DNA of 64,000 bases from Lycocorax pyrrhopterus obiensis. Its lineage: Eukaryota; Chordata; Aves; Passeriformes; Paradisaeidae. How positions within the stretch are numbered: position 1 is the stretch's first letter; every line of letters starts with the position of its first letter. The stretch covers positions 20,684,994 through 20,748,993 of the forward strand of contig JACSVZ010000002.1 of NCBI GenBank assembly GCA_014706295.1, in the 5' to 3' direction. The notes under the pieces are model-generated. The model was not told where the DNA came from, made no database searches, and was given only the letters and a program-made list of their open reading frames with translations. Positions 61,671-64,000 of the stretch are shown here, in pieces. A program made the translations under genes and the position numbers.

Positions 61671-62759
61671 CCATATTAAACGGAGAACTGCCCACCATCA
61701 TGTTGAAAAGCCCTCAAGGAAGAGGAAGAGGAAAAAGAAAAGGAAAAGGAAGAGAAAGAACAAAAAAACTCACAGAAAAACACCACTCAAGTTTAAAAGG
61801 ACAGTGAAAGGATCTGCTAGAATTTGACAAAAGTCATGTCCAAATGGGAAACCCAGGAAAATCTGGCAGTTGAAAAGTAGATCTCTAATGAGATGGATCA
61901 AATACCTGTTCAAGTGGCAAGTTGCTAATAAAAAAAACACTTTTAAGCACATCCAAACCACAATGTCTGCCTTCAGTGCAGCTTCAAGTGAGATAGTCAA
62001 GAAGTAGAAGGATTACTCAGCAAAAATGAGAAAAAAATCTTAGATGAATGCAGCTCATTAAGGAAAAGGTGAAGGAGCCCCCTGAGACAGATGAAGAACA
62101 ATCTCAAAGTGAAAAGGTCTTGAAACAAATCAATACATTGAAAGGTAAGAAGAAGGCAGGATGGCAACCATCAAACAGCTCTGCAGCAACTCAGCATGAA
62201 ACTGCTAATTTGTGAACTGCAATGCATCGGGTGTCAGAGGAATAGACAATGGTCGGTATCACTTCAGACTCTTAAAAAGAGGCTCCAGGGCGATGCTGAA
62301 ATCTAGAGAGCAATAATGCTAATGTTTTTACCTGGCAAGATCAGGAGGAACTGTGAGAGCAGCTGTGCTGGGTAGGATTCCTCATGCATTTTTCCTGGGG
62401 AAGTCACACCTCATGGATGTGGTGGAAACATCTATAGGATTATACAAACTTTGTGGGTAAGGGTGGGGCAGATGGAAGATTTTGTCAAAAACCTTTGCAT
62501 AACAATCACTTCAGATTTCTAAGAGATACAAAGGTTGTGTTCTCCCAGTTTTAAGCTAGAAAGCAGGAAATGACAGAAATAATGGAGAGCCTTCACTGTG
62601 GAAGGAAGCTGTCAGTGGGCTGCCACAAGTATTCGTACATTGGACTTTACCATTCAATACGTTCCCCAGGGACCTAGCCAAGGCTGTCTGGCCGGCTGAC
62701 AAAAGAAAAAAGGGCAATCAGTATTACTGCTGAGCTCAAAGATGCAGAAGGGTTTCGTG
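61671..62759. other. Unassigned stretch with a purine-rich, coding-like segment
   Basis: 61720-61765 is a run of GGAAGA and AAAAGG units. From about 61720 to 62230 short + frames read as charged, Lys/Glu-rich peptide (for example KEKVKEPPETDEEQSQSEKV near 62060-62120) broken by stops and frame changes. I do not recognise a source. It may be the remnant of a processed pseudogene or of a retroelement ORF, or only biased composition. Confidence 0.3.
61720..61765. repeat. Purine-only low-complexity tract
   Basis: Alternating GGAAGA and AAAAGG words with no pyrimidine for tens of bases. Simple sequence. Confidence 0.8.
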
Positions 62760-63125
62760 TTCCTAGATAACTGGGTGATCAAATGGGGAATGAAAATTTA
62801 ATGTCAATGACGGCAAAGTGGGAGAAAAAATAACCCATAGCTATTAGTCCTGAGGAAATACATCTTTGACTCACTTTGGATAACTTTCTGAAAACATCAG
62901 CCCAGTACTGAGCAGTGATCAAAAAAGTAGATAGGATATTTTTACTTACTTTGAGCCTAAAACAGTAGTTCTCATTATGTCACTGTATTGCTCCAATGCA
63001 CATGTTTTGAAGATCACATGTTCTTAGTCACCTTGTTTTAAATAGATCATAGCAGAACTAGAATGAGGAGTAGAATGATGAGGATTATTAGGGATACAGG
63101 ATGACTTCCTGATGAGAAGGCACTA
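62760..63125 (+). mobile_element. Ancient CR1/L3-like LINE fragment
   Basis: Very diverged but ordered matches to the end of an old amniote CR1/L3 ORF2: GGGGAATGAAAATTTAATGT, then GAAAACATCAGCCCAGTACT, GATCAAAAAAGTAGATAGGA, then ATAGCAGAACTAGAA and GACTTCCTGATGAGAAGG. Plus orientation, about 370 bp. Much older than the other CR1 copies; indels and substitutions are frequent. Confidence 0.65.
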
Positions 63126-63168
63126 TAGATGTTGAAACATGCAGAAGTGCTGGAGGAGAGCGAGTAGA

Positions 63169-63230
63169 GAATCATAGACTCATAGAATGTTTTGGGTTGG
63201 AAGGGACCTTAAAGATAATCTAGTTCCAAT
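63169..63230 (-). mobile_element. Short CR1 3' terminus, minus orientation
   Basis: AGAATCATAGACTCATAGAA, then GGTTGGAAGGGACCTTAAAG and AGTTCCAATC: the first 60 bp of a reversed CR1 3' end, nearly identical to the copy at 4133. Strongly 5'-truncated. Confidence 0.9.
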
Positions 63231-63807
63231 CAGGGAAAGTACTTTGTGTGGTACAGAAACACACTTCCACAGCCACCCAGCTGCAGGGCACTAAGGGCTG
63301 AGAGGAAAAGCTGGGGGGGGCAGCAAACCTGTATACTGTCATATACTCCAGCAAGCATCATCAAAGAAGGACAGCTGGAGCAGAAGGCATGTTTGCAATT
63401 ACCATCTCCAATTTGCAAAATAAACCTTAAAAATATTGTTGTAATTGTTTACAGTAGGTGGGAGCCTAGGTATTTTTGCAGTATTTAAACAATAGCTAGG
63501 GATGGGAATGGAAACCTGTTCTGCACATGGAGTGCTTCAGACAGCAAAACCTCCCCATATTACTCACTTTTCCATGTATTATAAAGCTGGTTGTATAAAA
63601 GGGCAGAGATCTTCTAGCTCATACATTCCTCAGACACCCATGAAATCTATAAGGCGTCTTAAGTTGGGACATTTGGGATTCAAACCTTCCCCTTAATTTG
63701 GAAAATACAGACTTTGAATCTGAGTCATTCTCAGATCTTGTATATGGCCTCCCTCCCACTGCCAGGTACAGAGACACACACCCCTACCTGAATTTCTGCA
63801 AGATTCT
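63231..63807. other. No recognised feature
   Basis: Unique-looking DNA between the CR1 terminus and the last LTR. Small ORFs only. Confidence 0.5.
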
Positions 63808-64000
63808 TGACTGGGTCTGGCCAAGATGGAGTTCACTGTCTTCACAGCAGCCCCGAGGGTGCTGTGTTTTGGATTTGTGACTAAAACAGTGTTGGTGGTG
63901 CACCGATGTTTTGGCTGTTGCTGAACAGTGCTTGCAAGGCATCAAGGCTTTCTCTTTGTTTCCCACTCTGACCCATCAACAAGTCTGGCTGAGGGTGGGA
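63808..64000 (+). mobile_element. Partial avian ERVL-type LTR, cut by window end
   Basis: TGACTGGGTCTGGCCAAGAT, then GTGCTGTGTTTTGGATTTGT and GATGTTTTGGCTGTTGCTGA aligns with the 5' part of the LTR at 61075 and with the common songbird ERVL LTR group, but it is a different subfamily. Plus orientation; the rest lies beyond the window. Confidence 0.8.

Noticed and set aside
61075..64000. A provirus bounded by the two ERVL-type LTRs
   Set aside because: The LTRs are of different subfamilies, and the DNA between them holds CR1 remains and no ERVL interior.
1..64000. CRISPR arrays, operons, ribosome binding sites, phage or plasmid features
   Set aside because: The DNA is vertebrate nuclear sequence; no such structures were seen.

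Overview
This window is vertebrate nuclear DNA, almost certainly from a bird and probably from a songbird (Passeriformes). The bird call rests on several CR1 LINE fragments with the usual avian 3' end. The songbird call is an inference from a tRNA-Ile-headed SINE with a CR1-like tail (TguSINE1 type) and from ERVL-type LTRs of the kind common in passerine genomes. There are no bacterial genes, operons, CRISPR arrays or phage.

The window holds one recognisable protein-coding gene, on the + strand. It is ST8SIA6, an alpha-2,8-sialyltransferase of the CAZy GT29 family, and all its coding exons are present. Eight exons join at GT/AG sites in one frame (5196-5290, 5527-5622, 16189-16287, 21815-21901, 33620-33764, 36055-36167, 37658-37750, 40658-41126). 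They encode a 398-residue type II Golgi membrane protein: a short cytoplasmic tail, a signal-anchor, a stem encoded by exons 2-4, and a catalytic domain with sialylmotifs L, S, III and VS. The promoter lies in a CpG island (about 4735-5690).

Layout: 1-4700 is upstream intergenic DNA with a SINE and a CR1. 4735-5690 holds the CpG island, exon 1, a 236-bp intron and exon 2. 5.7-40.6 kb is intronic DNA with short exons. It contains a small non-coding LTR retrotransposon with two LTRs and a tRNA-Trp primer binding site (10952-12379), two CR1 pieces and a solo LTR (about 36673-36848). 40658-41126 is the last coding exon, and the 3' UTR probably ends near 42.2 kb. 42.2-59.4 kb is intergenic with nothing recognised. 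59.4-64.0 kb is a cluster of mobile-element remains: a CR1 ORF2 fragment, an ERVL-type solo LTR, an old CR1/L3-like fragment, a CR1 tail and a second LTR cut by the window edge.

I did not find a previously undescribed biological system. The items most worth a second look are the non-autonomous tRNA-Trp-primed retrotransposon (including a U5 stretch that resembles the primer tRNA itself), the frame-preserving symmetry of stem exons 2-4, a strong splice-donor sequence just after the ST8SIA6 stop codon, a sense solo LTR carrying a poly(A) signal between the two halves of sialylmotif L, and an unexplained 200-codon antisense ORF in intron 3. All calls were made by eye; no alignment or database search was run.
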